DNA of 64,000 nt. Source: CAWFFV01 sp963814985 (GTDB lineage: Bacteria; Chloroflexota; Ktedonobacteria; Ktedonobacterales; Ktedonobacteraceae). The stretch covers positions 1 to 64,000 of the forward strand of contig CAWFFV010000082.1 in the NCBI GenBank assembly GCA_963814985.1, given 5' to 3'. A program made the position numbers and the translations under genes. A model generated the notes under the pieces. That model saw nothing but the letters and a program-made list of their open reading frames with translations, searched no databases and was not told where the DNA came from. This document shows positions 1-7,749 of the stretch, piece by piece. Each line of letters opens with the position of its first letter. Position 1 is the first letter of the stretch.

Positions 1-72
1 TCTCAGGGACCCAGGAATAATTAACGATGCATTTCGTCTCTATTCATCGTTGTCTCATGACTTCTGGTTGTC

Positions 73-444
73 TTACTGCGCCCACTCCGGTACGACTTCT
101 TCCCCATTTGGGCGGAAAAACTGAAGCCCAGAGGGTCCGATAAGCAGCCATTCAGCCTCAACCTGACCCGTATTTTCGATCTATTTGGAGTGTTTGGGCT
201 GGAACAATCAATGTGTCACCAGGGGCAACTTCAACCAGTTCATCCCCAACGAGAACAGTGACAGTTCCCGCAAATTGCACCATGACCTCTTCTCGGTCGT
301 GATAGTGGAAGGGACCGGCCACTCCTGATTCCTGACGTTGGCGGATAACACTAAATTCGGTTGCCCCCCGACGAGGAGTGGCAAGGCTCCTGCGAACATT
401 CCAGGGGTCCCACTAGCCGGGATGTTTGAGTTACGAATAAGCAC
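73..444 (-). CDS. Small cupin-domain protein (frameshifted)
   Basis: A single-domain cupin (small beta-barrel) is readable across frames on the minus strand. The visible core includes FHYHDREEVMVQFAGTVTV and a second motif APGDTLIVPA, which match cupin motifs 1 and 2 with the usual His/Glu metal ligands. The reading shifts at about 365, in a C run, and again near 175. The tail then reads to EEVVPEWAQ and a stop at 73-75. A TTG at 460-462 lies upstream of the AAGGAG ribosome site, so the GTG at 442-444 (or TTG at 445-447) is the better start. Substrate is unknown. The gene is divergent from a MarR gene, which probably controls it. Confidence 0.6.
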
Positions 445-470
445 CAAAGAAATCTCCTTCAAGTGAATGA

Positions 471-486
471 AGCACAGATCTGTGCT
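471..486. promoter_or_regulatory. Palindromic operator AGCACAGATCTGTGCT
   Basis: A perfect 16-bp palindrome lies between the divergent cupin and MarR starts. Its size and position fit a MarR-dimer operator controlling both genes. The role is inferred. Confidence 0.45.
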
Positions 487-498
487 ATACTATTAGAA

Positions 499-528
499 AG
501 TCTGCCTGTCTAAATAGTAAGTCAGACT
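499..528. promoter_or_regulatory. Second inverted repeat upstream of MarR gene
   Basis: AGTCTG at 499-504 is mirrored by CAGACT at 523-528, and GTCTAA occurs twice nearby. It may be a second regulator site close to the MarR gene start. The arms are short, so this is weak on its own. Confidence 0.25.
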
Positions 529-554
529 GTCTAATTTGTCAAGAGGGAATTCGT

Positions 555-1042
555 ATGTCGGAAGAGTCGCTTTCTATTGATCGCGAACAACTCGATCAGA
601 TGCGTCAGCATCATATTGGACGCTTGCTCCAGCAAACCTCACGAGCTTTCAACGTTCGGGCTATGACGAAGTTACAGCAGCATGGGCACACTGGCTTGAG
701 TCTAGCCCACACCTCACTACTTTCCAATCTCGACCTTGAAGGAACACGCATCACCGTTTTAGCGGAACGTGCAGGAATGACGAAGCAGTCTATGGGACAA
801 CTCGCATTGGATCTGGAAAAGAAAGGGTATATTCAACGGATGATCGACCCGCGTGATCATCGTGCCACGCTCATTCTGTTTACCACAGCAGGTTGGCAAT
901 TTCTGCAAGATGCGTATCAAGTGAAAAGCGAAATTGAAACGGAGTACCGTGCCTTTTTAGGAATGAAGGAATGTGCCACCTGCGTTCATCGCTGCTACTC
1001 CTGCTTGAACGGAGCAATCAAGAAGACGAGAAAGCTCAATAA
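555..1042 (+). CDS. MarR-family transcriptional regulator (3' frameshift)
   Basis: This is a winged-helix DNA-binding regulator of the MarR family, usually a ligand- or oxidant-responsive repressor. The sequence shows the dimer helix (HHIGRLLQQTSRAFN), the recognition helix region (ITVLAERAGMTKQSMGQLALDLEKKGYI) and the wing with the typical DPRDHRATLI. Near 970 the original frame runs into low-complexity Cys-rich reading, while a one-base shift gives LRSSLLLLLERSNQEDEKAQ and a stop at 1040-1042. That is the expected C-terminal dimer helix, so I take 1042 as the end. GAGGG lies a few bases before ATG 555. The gene is divergent from the cupin gene with a palindrome between them. Confidence 0.8.
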
Positions 1043-1089
1043 CTTCACGTATTATCGTGACTATGGGACAATTTAGTTTCGAGAGTCCC

Positions 1090-1909
1090 TTATTTCAGCC
1101 CATCTAAAAAGCCCAGCACAACCGAGTAAATTCTTCGGGTTTTTCCATATTTGGTACATGCGCGCTCTCCGAGAAGATATGTTTTTTTGCTCCCTTGATC
1201 GCATCTGCCATCCCATCAGCGGCACGGAGAATTTCAGGATGATCAAGCGCTCCTGCCATGATCAGTACGGGGACGTGAAGGGCGCTCAGGCGGCTACTAG
1301 CAGGCGGAACGAGCGGATTGAGTCGTGTGTATCGGCGGCTAACCATGTTTTCATCCTGACCGGAATACAATTCATCTCAAGAGCACGTTGACGAACCATT
1401 GGGTTAAGCTGTTCTGGTTGACGATACGGACCATCAACCCAGAGGCGAATTTGCAGTTCAGATGCACGCGCTGTATCCCTGTTGTAAGGCTGTTATCATT
1501 TCTAATACATCCGGCGGGGGGTCGCCTTGTAACTGGAAACCACTCGGAACGGTTAGACAATCATCAATGCTGAGGCCATCCCAGGATGCTCAAGCACAAA
1601 GTCGATCATGATTTCTCCGCTCAGCGAGCACCCAAGCAACGCAGCACGTTCAATGTGGAGGTGCTCCAATAATCGCAAGAGGTCATAACGACGAGTTCTT
1701 GGCCCTGTAGCTGGATCTGATTTCCCGTAACCGCGCATGTCAAAGCGAATGACCCTATAGTTCTGCGTAAAGGCATCCCACTGAGCATCCCACATCCCGC
1801 TATCTACAAAGGCTGCATGGCCTAAGACCAGTGTATCACCATCACCTGCCATTTCATAATAGAGCTTCCCATCATCGAGATCAATGTATCCCGTTATTGT
1901 TTTTACCAT
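1090..1909 (-). CDS. Alpha/beta-fold hydrolase (frameshifted)
   Basis: A cytoplasmic alpha/beta hydrolase of about 270 residues reads across several frames. It has the N-terminal strand GKLYYEMAGDGDTLVLGHA, the strand-4 region VIRFDMRGYGKSD, the nucleophile elbow LLGCSLSGE (Ser), the acid loop MAGALDHPEI (Asp) and the catalytic-His loop SESAHVPNMEKP. Frame changes fall near 1555, 1370 and 1125. The last rejoins to an LDGLK ending and a stop at 1090-1092. ATG at 1907-1909 follows GGGAGAAG and is preferred to upstream starts. Substrate is unknown. It is divergent from a WYL regulator. Confidence 0.7.
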
Positions 1910-2018
1910 AATGAAGCTTCTTCTCCCTTGTTGTTTATCAGTGATGCATAGTGTACACTGGTTTCGATGACACCTTTTGTCATGCAAACTATCGAATAAA
2001 CCAGTGAGGCAAAAAATC

Positions 2019-2974
2019 ATGCGTGCAGATCGATTGGTGGCAATTGTCTTGCTGTTACAAACCCAAAAGAAATTGACGGCACAGGCACTTGCCGCCAGAT
2101 TAGAAGTTTCTCCACGAACCATCCTGCGTGATGTGGAGGCACTCTCCATCGCAGGAATTCCGATTTATACCAATGGAGGACGTGAGGGTGGTATTGCGCT
2201 CGATGAAAACTACCGTGTAACACTTACCGGCTTAAAGGAAACTGAACTACACACGTTTTTTATTTCCAGTAACGTTCAACTTCTCAAGGATATCGGGCTT
2301 GGGAATGCAGCAGAAAATGCGCTTCTGAAGTTATCGGCGGCTGTACCAATACAGCATCAACCTTCCCTCGAGTTCATGCGCCAGTGTATTTATATTGACC
2401 CACTCTGGTGGTGGCACGAATCAGAGCCGCTGCTTTTGGGAGAAATCCAGCAGGCGGTCTACGAATTCGCCGCCTTTGCGCTGTCTATGAGCATCATCAT
2501 GGTGACATAACGAAACAAATCCTTGAGCCTTACAGTTTAGTTGCCAAATCGAGTACCTGGTATCTCATCGCCCGACGTGACGGAGAACTGCGCACCGATC
2601 GTATCTCGCGGTTCCATACTATCGCTCTACTCGACACACACTTTACTCGTTCTGAGAATTTTGATCTGACAACGTATTGGCATCATCACCTGCAAGAATT
2701 CGCATCAACTGTTTCTGGCTACACGTTTACCTTGCGTTTTCACGAAAGTCGATTGCCATTCGTGAAGAGATTGATGCCAGGTCGCTCTACCATTATAGGG
2801 CCGAGAATGGAGATGGGTGGGTAGGCACAATTTCACGTTGAGTCTATGGACTTCGCCAAAGTCTATTTTCGACTGGGAACTCAAGTGACTATCGTTGAAC
2901 CGCCAGAATTACAAGCGGCAGTTGTTCAGGCTGCCGGCGAAATTCTTCATAGCTCGTCGAGCAGAAAAGCCTAA
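2019..2974 (+). CDS. HTH/WYL-domain transcriptional regulator (YafY-like, frameshifted)
   Basis: The N-terminus is an HTH_11 winged helix (MRADRLVAIVLLLQTQKKLTAQALAARLEVSPRTILRDVEAL). A WYL-type ligand domain follows (SSTWYLIARRDGELRTDRISRFHTIALLD). The C-terminal WCX region ends LQAAVVQAAGEILHSS before a stop at 2972-2974. Frames change near 2460 and 2818. ATG 2019 is chosen because GTGAGG precedes it and the family HTH begins there. The family senses small ligands and usually represses a neighbour. The divergent hydrolase is the obvious candidate target. Confidence 0.75.
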
Positions 2975-3270
2975 AAGCGTCTCGATTGAGCCAGGACAGA
3001 GCAAAGGTGCCAGAGGCTTGCTGTTCTTGGCCGTGCGACCTATCTTACTTGAGCGAAAAGTCAGGCAAACAGCCTCTGACAAGTTTCAAACGTTTCATAC
3101 GATTTCTCATGAACACGGGATGAATCGACTATGGTCAGGGAGAGGATATCCATGATCACCTCAAGCAAATGAGTAAAGGAAACTGAATTTCCGCAACGAA
3201 CTCTGGACAGTTTCTAGCCACAAAGCAACATCTCTGGATCGAATGAGTGATACTGGTAATGAAGTCGAGT
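2975..3270. other. Intergenic gap, nothing recognised
   Basis: Short open frames occur here, but none has a ribosome site or recognisable protein signature. No RNA or repeat is evident. Confidence 0.5.
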
Positions 3271-3740
3271 TTATATTTGGAAGCTCACGATTTCATGCTC
3301 ATCGTGAGCATCTTCTTTGACTTCGCCGCCAGCATCTTCTGCACTTCTGGCTTCATTTGTTCTTTGGCCAACCTCAATCTCCGACCGCTGGCCATATGCC
3401 ACGTAAAATCGATACTGAGTATGCAGTTCCCCAATAACGAAAGGCCACTGCTTTGCTGGTAATCCAGCAACGAGGAAGCGCTGGTGAATATAGGATATTG
3501 TATCCTTCTCTAAGGGTTGATGTTTCCAGACGCAAAAATGAGATCATGAGAAACCTGCCACCAAGATGCATTGGTCCATCGAGCGTGGAGTCGTTGGACT
3601 TGGAGATACACAGCGACCTCCGTGCCAATCTGACTTCCGAAGGTTGATGATATCTCACTGCTGAGTGAGTGAGGTTCATAATAGGTAAACCACCAATGGT
3701 TCACCTGAAACATGCTGTTAAAAATAGGCTTCTCCGACAT
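3271..3740 (-). pseudogene. Decayed or frameshifted hypothetical gene
   Basis: A protein-like reading crosses two frames. It starts at ATG 3738-3740 (MSEKPIFNSMFQVNHWW), continues to about 3530, then shifts to a reading with AGLPAKQWPFVIGELHTQY and an acidic Glu/Asp-rich tail ending EIVSFQI. I do not recognise the family. The aromatic-rich first half and acidic tail resemble a real protein more than random sequence, but support is modest. Confidence 0.3.
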
Positions 3741-3853
3741 ACGGTTTAGACAAATATCATGTAAAAAAGACCTTTTCACTGGTTGCTTGGTGTAACGCGG
3801 TGGTAGGTCTTTTTGGCTTGTGGAGCGGGTTTAGGTGGTATGATGTGGAAGGG

Positions 3854-3926
3854 TGGGACTGAGAGGACTTGAACCTCCGACGCACGGTTTAGGAAACCGA
3901 CGCTCTATCCACTGAGCTACAGCCCC
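3854..3926 (-). tRNA. tRNA-Arg (CCT)
   Basis: A 73-nt cloverleaf reads on the minus strand, with acceptor GGGGCTG pairing CAGTCCC and the T-arm GGAGGTTCAAGTCC. The anticodon loop TTCCTAA gives anticodon CCT. CCA is not encoded. Confidence 0.92.
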
Positions 3927-4052
3927 ATTTTATGCTTGCTGAGGTCTCTTTGACCCTAGAAAACCGTCTCTCTACAGGTCTGTAACCGTCGCTCTAGCTT
4001 TAAAAAGATAACACGGGTAAGTTACAATGTCAAGCGTCGGGCGTGCGTCGGA

Positions 4053-4722
4053 TTAACCAAGTTTCACACCCTGGTTAGCTATTTTACTCGACTCTGCATA
4101 GCGTAGTGCTCTGTCAAAGTTCAATGGGAACATGACCCCGAAAGGGGTAGGGACCAGCTTCGGCGCGTCAACCGTTTCATCTGGTAAGCTGTCCTCTAGA
4201 GCCTTAAAGTAAACCTCCGCTGAGATACGATTAGCCTCAACCGCTCCAACTACGTCACCCATAGACTCTAGTACGCTGATACCACCCTGTCTAGCCTGTC
4301 TACTGTTGAATGCTCTAAGATAGAGTTGTGTGGTGATTGTATCTGTATGTCCCATGAGTCGGCTAAGCTTGAAGAGTTCCCCACCAGCGAGAAATATACT
4401 TGTGTAGGGCTGTACACGCGGCTTGACCCAACCCAACCTCACGTTCTTTACGGCCTTTACCGAATACCTTGATAAATGGGTCTTTGGGATTCAGTTGAAC
4501 ATTGTCGAGCGTCAACCCACAAAGTTCTCCCGCTCGTATGCCCGTCTCAAGTAGTAGCATGATGATAACTTTGTCCCTGACTACTAACTCAGGTGTGTTC
4601 TCATTGTTGCATGCAGTAAGTAACGCTTTGATATCGGCTGAGGTAAACATTTCAATAACAAAAAATCTCCTTGTCTCTGTTGAGTCCCTTTGTTTATAAG
4701 GAACTGAGTAACGTTGAAACAA
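4053..4722 (-). pseudogene. Deleted tyrosine recombinase/integrase
   Basis: Two fragments of a phage-type integrase catalytic domain are fused out of frame near 4390. The first has the Arg-I box (LLETGIRAGELCGL) and the beta-strand region KVFGKGRKEREV. The second has LFKLSRLMGHTDTITTQLYLRAF, which carries the GH motif and the Tyr position. The segment that should lie between them, with the HxxR box, is absent, and so is most of the N-terminal core-binding domain. It cannot be active. It sits between tRNA-Arg and a half tRNA, so it is probably the remnant of an element integrated at a tRNA gene. Confidence 0.75.
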
Positions 4723-4750
4723 GGATACAGGCGGGTTGAAGCTTTAATCT

Positions 4751-4790
4751 GATTATGAGTCCCTTGCCCTACCGACTGAGCTACGCCGCC
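4751..4790 (-). tRNA. 5' half of a CAT-anticodon tRNA (remnant)
   Basis: The minus strand reads a normal tRNA 5' half: GGCGGCG, the D-arm GTAGCTCAGTCGGTAGGGC, then the anticodon arm AGGGACTCATAATC. It stops there with no T-arm or 3' acceptor. The anticodon would be CAT (elongator Met or Ile2). The 10-mer TGAGTCCCTT from this anticodon arm (4756-4765) recurs at 4681-4690 beside the integrase start. This suggests an attachment-site or recombination scar. Confidence 0.7.
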
Positions 4791-4818
4791 TTGTCTGTGG
4801 CTGATAGAATAAATCTAT

Positions 4819-4839
4819 AGCCTTCATAGTATGAAGGCT
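4819..4839 (-). terminator. Hairpin downstream of tRNA-fMet pair
   Basis: AGCCTTCAT and ATGAAGGCT pair around an AGT loop. It follows the two initiator tRNAs in their direction of transcription. The T-run is weak on the minus strand and better on the plus strand (TTTCTTT). Confidence 0.4.
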
Positions 4840-4850
4840 TTCTTTAGAAG

Positions 4851-4923
4851 TAGCGGGAACAGGATTTGAACCTGCGACCTCCGGGTTATGAGCCCGACGA
4901 GCTAACCACTGCTCTATCCCGCG
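4851..4923 (-). tRNA. Initiator tRNA-fMet (CAT), copy 1
   Basis: The anticodon arm GGGCTCATAACCC has the three G-C pairs typical of initiators. Position 1 is C and faces T72, so the first acceptor pair is unpaired, another initiator mark. CCA is not encoded. Confidence 0.92.
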
Positions 4924-4947
4924 TCATTGAATCTGTCGATAGCTTGG

Positions 4948-5020
4948 TAGCGGGGAGAGGATTCGAACCTCCGACCTTTGGGTTATGAGCCCAACGAGCT
5001 AACCACTGCTCCACCCCGCG
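4948..5020 (-). tRNA. Initiator tRNA-fMet (CAT), copy 2
   Basis: A second initiator tRNA lies 24 nt upstream of copy 1 on the same strand, with the same GGG/CCC anticodon stem and C1/T72 mismatch. The acceptor and T-arm differ slightly, so the copies are not identical. They are probably cotranscribed. Confidence 0.92.
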
Positions 5021-5081
5021 TCGACAGTTCATAGCATACTACATTCCTTGCTCCCTGTCAAGTAGGATGAACCACTTTCTT

Positions 5082-6128
5082 TTAGCGTTCCTCACCCAGA
5101 TAAATGCGCATGTAGCTTTTGTACCTGCGTTCATCAATCAGGTTATTCTCGACGGCTTGAAGAATAGCGCATCCCTCCTCGTCGATGTGTGAACAATCGG
5201 AGTACTCACACTCTCCCAGGTAGAGGCGAAACTCAACGAAGCACGAGGCCAGATCTTCTGGTGGAATGTCCCAGGCGGCAAGGGCACGAATACCTGCTGA
5301 GTCAGCCAGCCAGCCTCCTCCCGATAAGGGATAGAGTTGTGAACCAGTCGTTGTATGTTTGCCCTTGCCGGTTGCATCGCTGACCAGGCCAGTGCGAAGA
5401 GCCATCCCTGGCTCAAGAGCATTCACCAGTGAGGACTTGCCTACACCTGATGACCCGGTAAAGAGCGAGGTGTGATCCTTGAGCAAGGAACCTAGCTGAT
5501 CGATCCCCTCACCCGTCTGTGTGCTGGTCCAGATCACCTGATAACCCAGGTTGCTATAGAGTTTAGCCGCTTCATTTACATGAGGGTCCCGTTCCAGATC
5601 TGCCTTATTAAGACAGATCAGCGCATTTAGTTCGGCACACTCACAGATGGTCAGGTAACGATCCAACAGGCCAAAATGTGGTTGAGGTTGGGCCACTGCA
5701 AACACCAGTACAACCTGATCCAGATTAGCCAGCATGGTCTGTTGGATGGATTTCTTGGCTGTAGAGCCTGCATCTTTGCGGGATAAGGAACTCTGGCGTG
5801 GCAAAATCTCCTCTATCAAACCTGTGCTGGCGTCGAGTCGGCGCAATTTCACATAATCACCAACGGAGAGACGTGTGGGAAGAGGTGTTGCACTACTATC
5901 ATGCTTCCCTATACGCTGTACTCGCTCAGATGGTGAGAGACTGACGAGTTTGCTGGGGTTGAGACGTGTTTTACCGGGCGATTTTGTGGATTGAGCTTGA
6001 GCAAAGGCCTTTTTGAGTTTGCCTCTCAGGGTACAGCGCAGAATACCGTCATCGGTATGTACATCATAAATGCCATGTGCGCCGTTCAACACTACTCCAT
6101 TGAGTGTTTGTTGTGGGTCATTAATCAA
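5082..6128 (-). CDS. rsgA: Ribosome small-subunit-dependent GTPase A
   Basis: RsgA (YjeQ) is a circularly permuted GTPase that aids late maturation of the 30S subunit. The 348-residue protein shows an N-terminal OB-fold region and then GTPase motifs in permuted order: NKADL (G4), GSSGVGKSSLVNAL (G1), KGKHTTTGSQLYPL (G2) and LADSAGI (G3). The C-terminal zinc site is C-x4-C-x-H-x5-C at about residues 307-320. Length and order are normal. The start is TTG 6128, with GGAGGG 10 bases upstream, since no in-frame ATG is better placed. It appears monocistronic, and the reading frame is intact. Confidence 0.95.
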   Translation of the reverse strand: MINDPQQTLNGVVLNGAHGIYDVHTDDGILRCTLRGKLKKAFAQAQSTKSPGKTRLNPSKLVSLSPSERVQRIGKHDSSATPLPTRLSVGDYVKLRRLDASTGLIEEILPRQSSLSRKDAGSTAKKSIQQTMLANLDQVVLVFAVAQPQPHFGLLDRYLTICECAELNALICLNKADLERDPHVNEAAKLYSNLGYQVIWTSTQTGEGIDQLGSLLKDHTSLFTGSSGVGKSSLVNALEPGMALRTGLVSDATGKGKHTTTGSQLYPLSGGGWLADSAGIRALAAWDIPPEDLASCFVEFRLYLGECEYSDCSHIDEEGCAILQAVENNLIDERRYKSYMRIYLGEER

Positions 6129-6577
6129 TGCGTTTTTCCCTCCAGGAGCATAAAAAACACGGTTATGAATTAAATTGTTTGATGTCTACCGTGTGGAGGG
6201 AAGGGAGCAAGCGTACCAGCCAGGCTCTAATGTGTGTCAGGTATTTGTATGTTTGAAGGAAGATGGGAAGCCTGGCCAGACGACGTTTGCTCATTATCCT
6301 CGTGCAGGGTAGACAAGGTGCATACAAGCACAGTGAATGAATAGATGTGCTTTCTCATAAACCTGCACCTCCTTGACTGGCCAGGCCAGAATTTGTTAAA
6401 ACAGTTTCTTTCATAAAGAATACAAGAATATACCAGGGTTTGTCAATGTCAGCAGACATTCGGGGCTGGAGTCCAACGTTTTGTGGCCTGTAGGGGCAAT
6501 ATTTACCCCTACTAGCCTGGAGGCTATGTGCCTCATTCTTGCTCGTCGTTGAGGTGTTTCCTGGTCTTATGTAGACC
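6129..6577. other. Intergenic region upstream of rsgA
   Basis: It contains the rsgA ribosome site at its left edge. I see no gene, tRNA or member of the palindromic repeat families here. An open frame at 6355-6657 on the minus strand overlaps the next gene and looks spurious. Confidence 0.5.
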
Positions 6578-7292
6578 TTAGCGGTCGTAGTACAGAATAC
6601 GTCCACAATTTGTACATGTTTGCAATTCAGCGCTAATACGTACACGTTGTAACTCACTAGGAGTCAAAATCACACGACACCATTGACATGAATTTTGCTC
6701 GACCTTTGAAACGGCTCTTCCTTGTTTTGTACGTCTCATCGTATCATAACGAGAAACAAGTTCACTGTCGAGGCCAGTTGCAAGTTGTGCCCGCTTCGCC
6801 TGTAACTCTTGCCGTCGTGCCTCTAGTTGATCGCGACGTACTACAAGTGTAGCACTTTCTTGCTTCCAGAGTTCCTCGGCCTGTTTGAGTATCTCCGATT
6901 TCCGGTGTACCATTTCTTGTAAAGATTCTGCCATATCAATTACCTCCAGGGTAGCCTCTTCCTGGCGGCTTTGCAGTGCGCGTAGCCTTTGCACCTCCTG
7001 CTGCAAAGGCTGGAGTTCTTTAGCGTTACTCACTACTCCACTGTAAAGACGGCGTTCTTGTTCCTTAAGACGAGAGATGACATCATCAAGTGCCCATTCA
7101 GCTTCTTTCTGTGCCTGAAGACCAGACTGCCATTGTTGTTGGGCGATGTCGAACTCTGCACGTAGTTTCTGTAGTTTGCTATTACCTTGAAGGGAATTTT
7201 GGACAGCCTGGTATTCGGTGGACAGGCGGTCCAGTTCGAGGTCGAAGTTGCTGCAACTGAAAAAGTGTAGCAACTACCTGTGTCGTGCTCAT
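6578..7292 (-). CDS. Coiled-coil protein with C4 zinc ribbon (DUF164/CT398-like)
   Basis: About 235 residues, mostly long heptad-rich helices (for example LQQEVQRLRALQSRQEEATLEVIDM cut across several heptads), end in a zinc ribbon with CQWC and CTNC pairs before ILYYDR. This is the layout of the widespread C4-type zinc-ribbon coiled-coil family, thought to bind nucleic acid or secretion partners. Its function is not settled. The true start is probably ATG 7290-7292 (MSTTQVVATLFQLQQL), joined by a one-base shift near 7247 to DLELDRLSTEY. AGGAGG lies 12 bases upstream. Otherwise the frame is intact. Confidence 0.75.
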
Positions 7293-7396
7293 GAGTAGAC
7301 AGATCCTCCTTTCTGAGCATCCGAGAGCACTGAAGTCCATCTTCTATTGTACTGCTTAGAAAAAATGTCTGCAATAGATTCCTTAAGCAATATTCT

Positions 7397-7719
7397 TTTT
7401 CACCAGATTATTTGCATGAGTTATCCTGGTAACTATTCAGGTGTTCTCACCACCTGCGGTGGCTCGCCCTCAATGAGTCATCCCGAACTTTTCCGGGACA
7501 TGAAATGCCCTTTTTACCTGTTTGGCAAGCGGGAGTGCAGAGGGCGGCAGCCTTCTGTACTTCCCGGTTTTGGGAACTTTTTCAAAAGTTCGGGATGACT
7601 CATTCCTACGAAACGCCTGTGGCGCTGAGGAATTTGGAAAAGGGGACCTGAATAGTTACATTATCCTGAACTTTTGAAACAAAAGTTCAGGATAACTCAT
7701 GCAAATAATCTGGTGAAAA
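7397..7719. repeat. Long hairpin repeat interrupted by another repeat
   Basis: The outer arms at 7397-7428 and 7688-7719 are exact reverse complements over about 32 bp. The inner part of the same hairpin (7661-7694) reads TTATCCTGAACTTTTG, loop, CAAAAGTTCAGGATAA. The left arm is cut after TTATCCTG by a second repeat (7429-7660), and TTATCCTG is repeated on the far side. It fills the gap between the zinc-ribbon gene and the first sensor kinase. Confidence 0.8.
7429..7660. repeat. Family A MITE-like element, copy 1
   Basis: Terminal inverted repeats GTAACTATTCAGGT (7429-7442) and ACCTGAATAGTTAC (7646-7659) enclose family A sub-ends: CTCACCACCTGCGGTGGCTC on the left and GGCGCTGAGGAATTTGG on the right. 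A third inverted repeat (ATGAGTCATCCCGAACTTTT and its complement) surrounds a family B unit at about 7528-7568. TTATCCTG flanks the element on both sides (7421-7428, 7661-7668), as expected of a target duplication. It codes for nothing recognisable. Confidence 0.75.
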
Positions 7720-7749
7720 GAGTTTCTGGGGACACCCTGCGCGATAGCT

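Noticed and set aside
2895..3155. 86-residue open frame on the plus strand
   Set aside because: It lies in another frame over the end of the WYL regulator gene and the following gap, without its own start signals.
4680..4790. Intron-containing tRNA
   Set aside because: No 3' half or group I intron features follow the 5' half on the minus strand.
6355..6657. 100-residue open frame on the minus strand
   Set aside because: It overlaps the zinc-ribbon gene, has no ribosome site and has no recognisable protein features.
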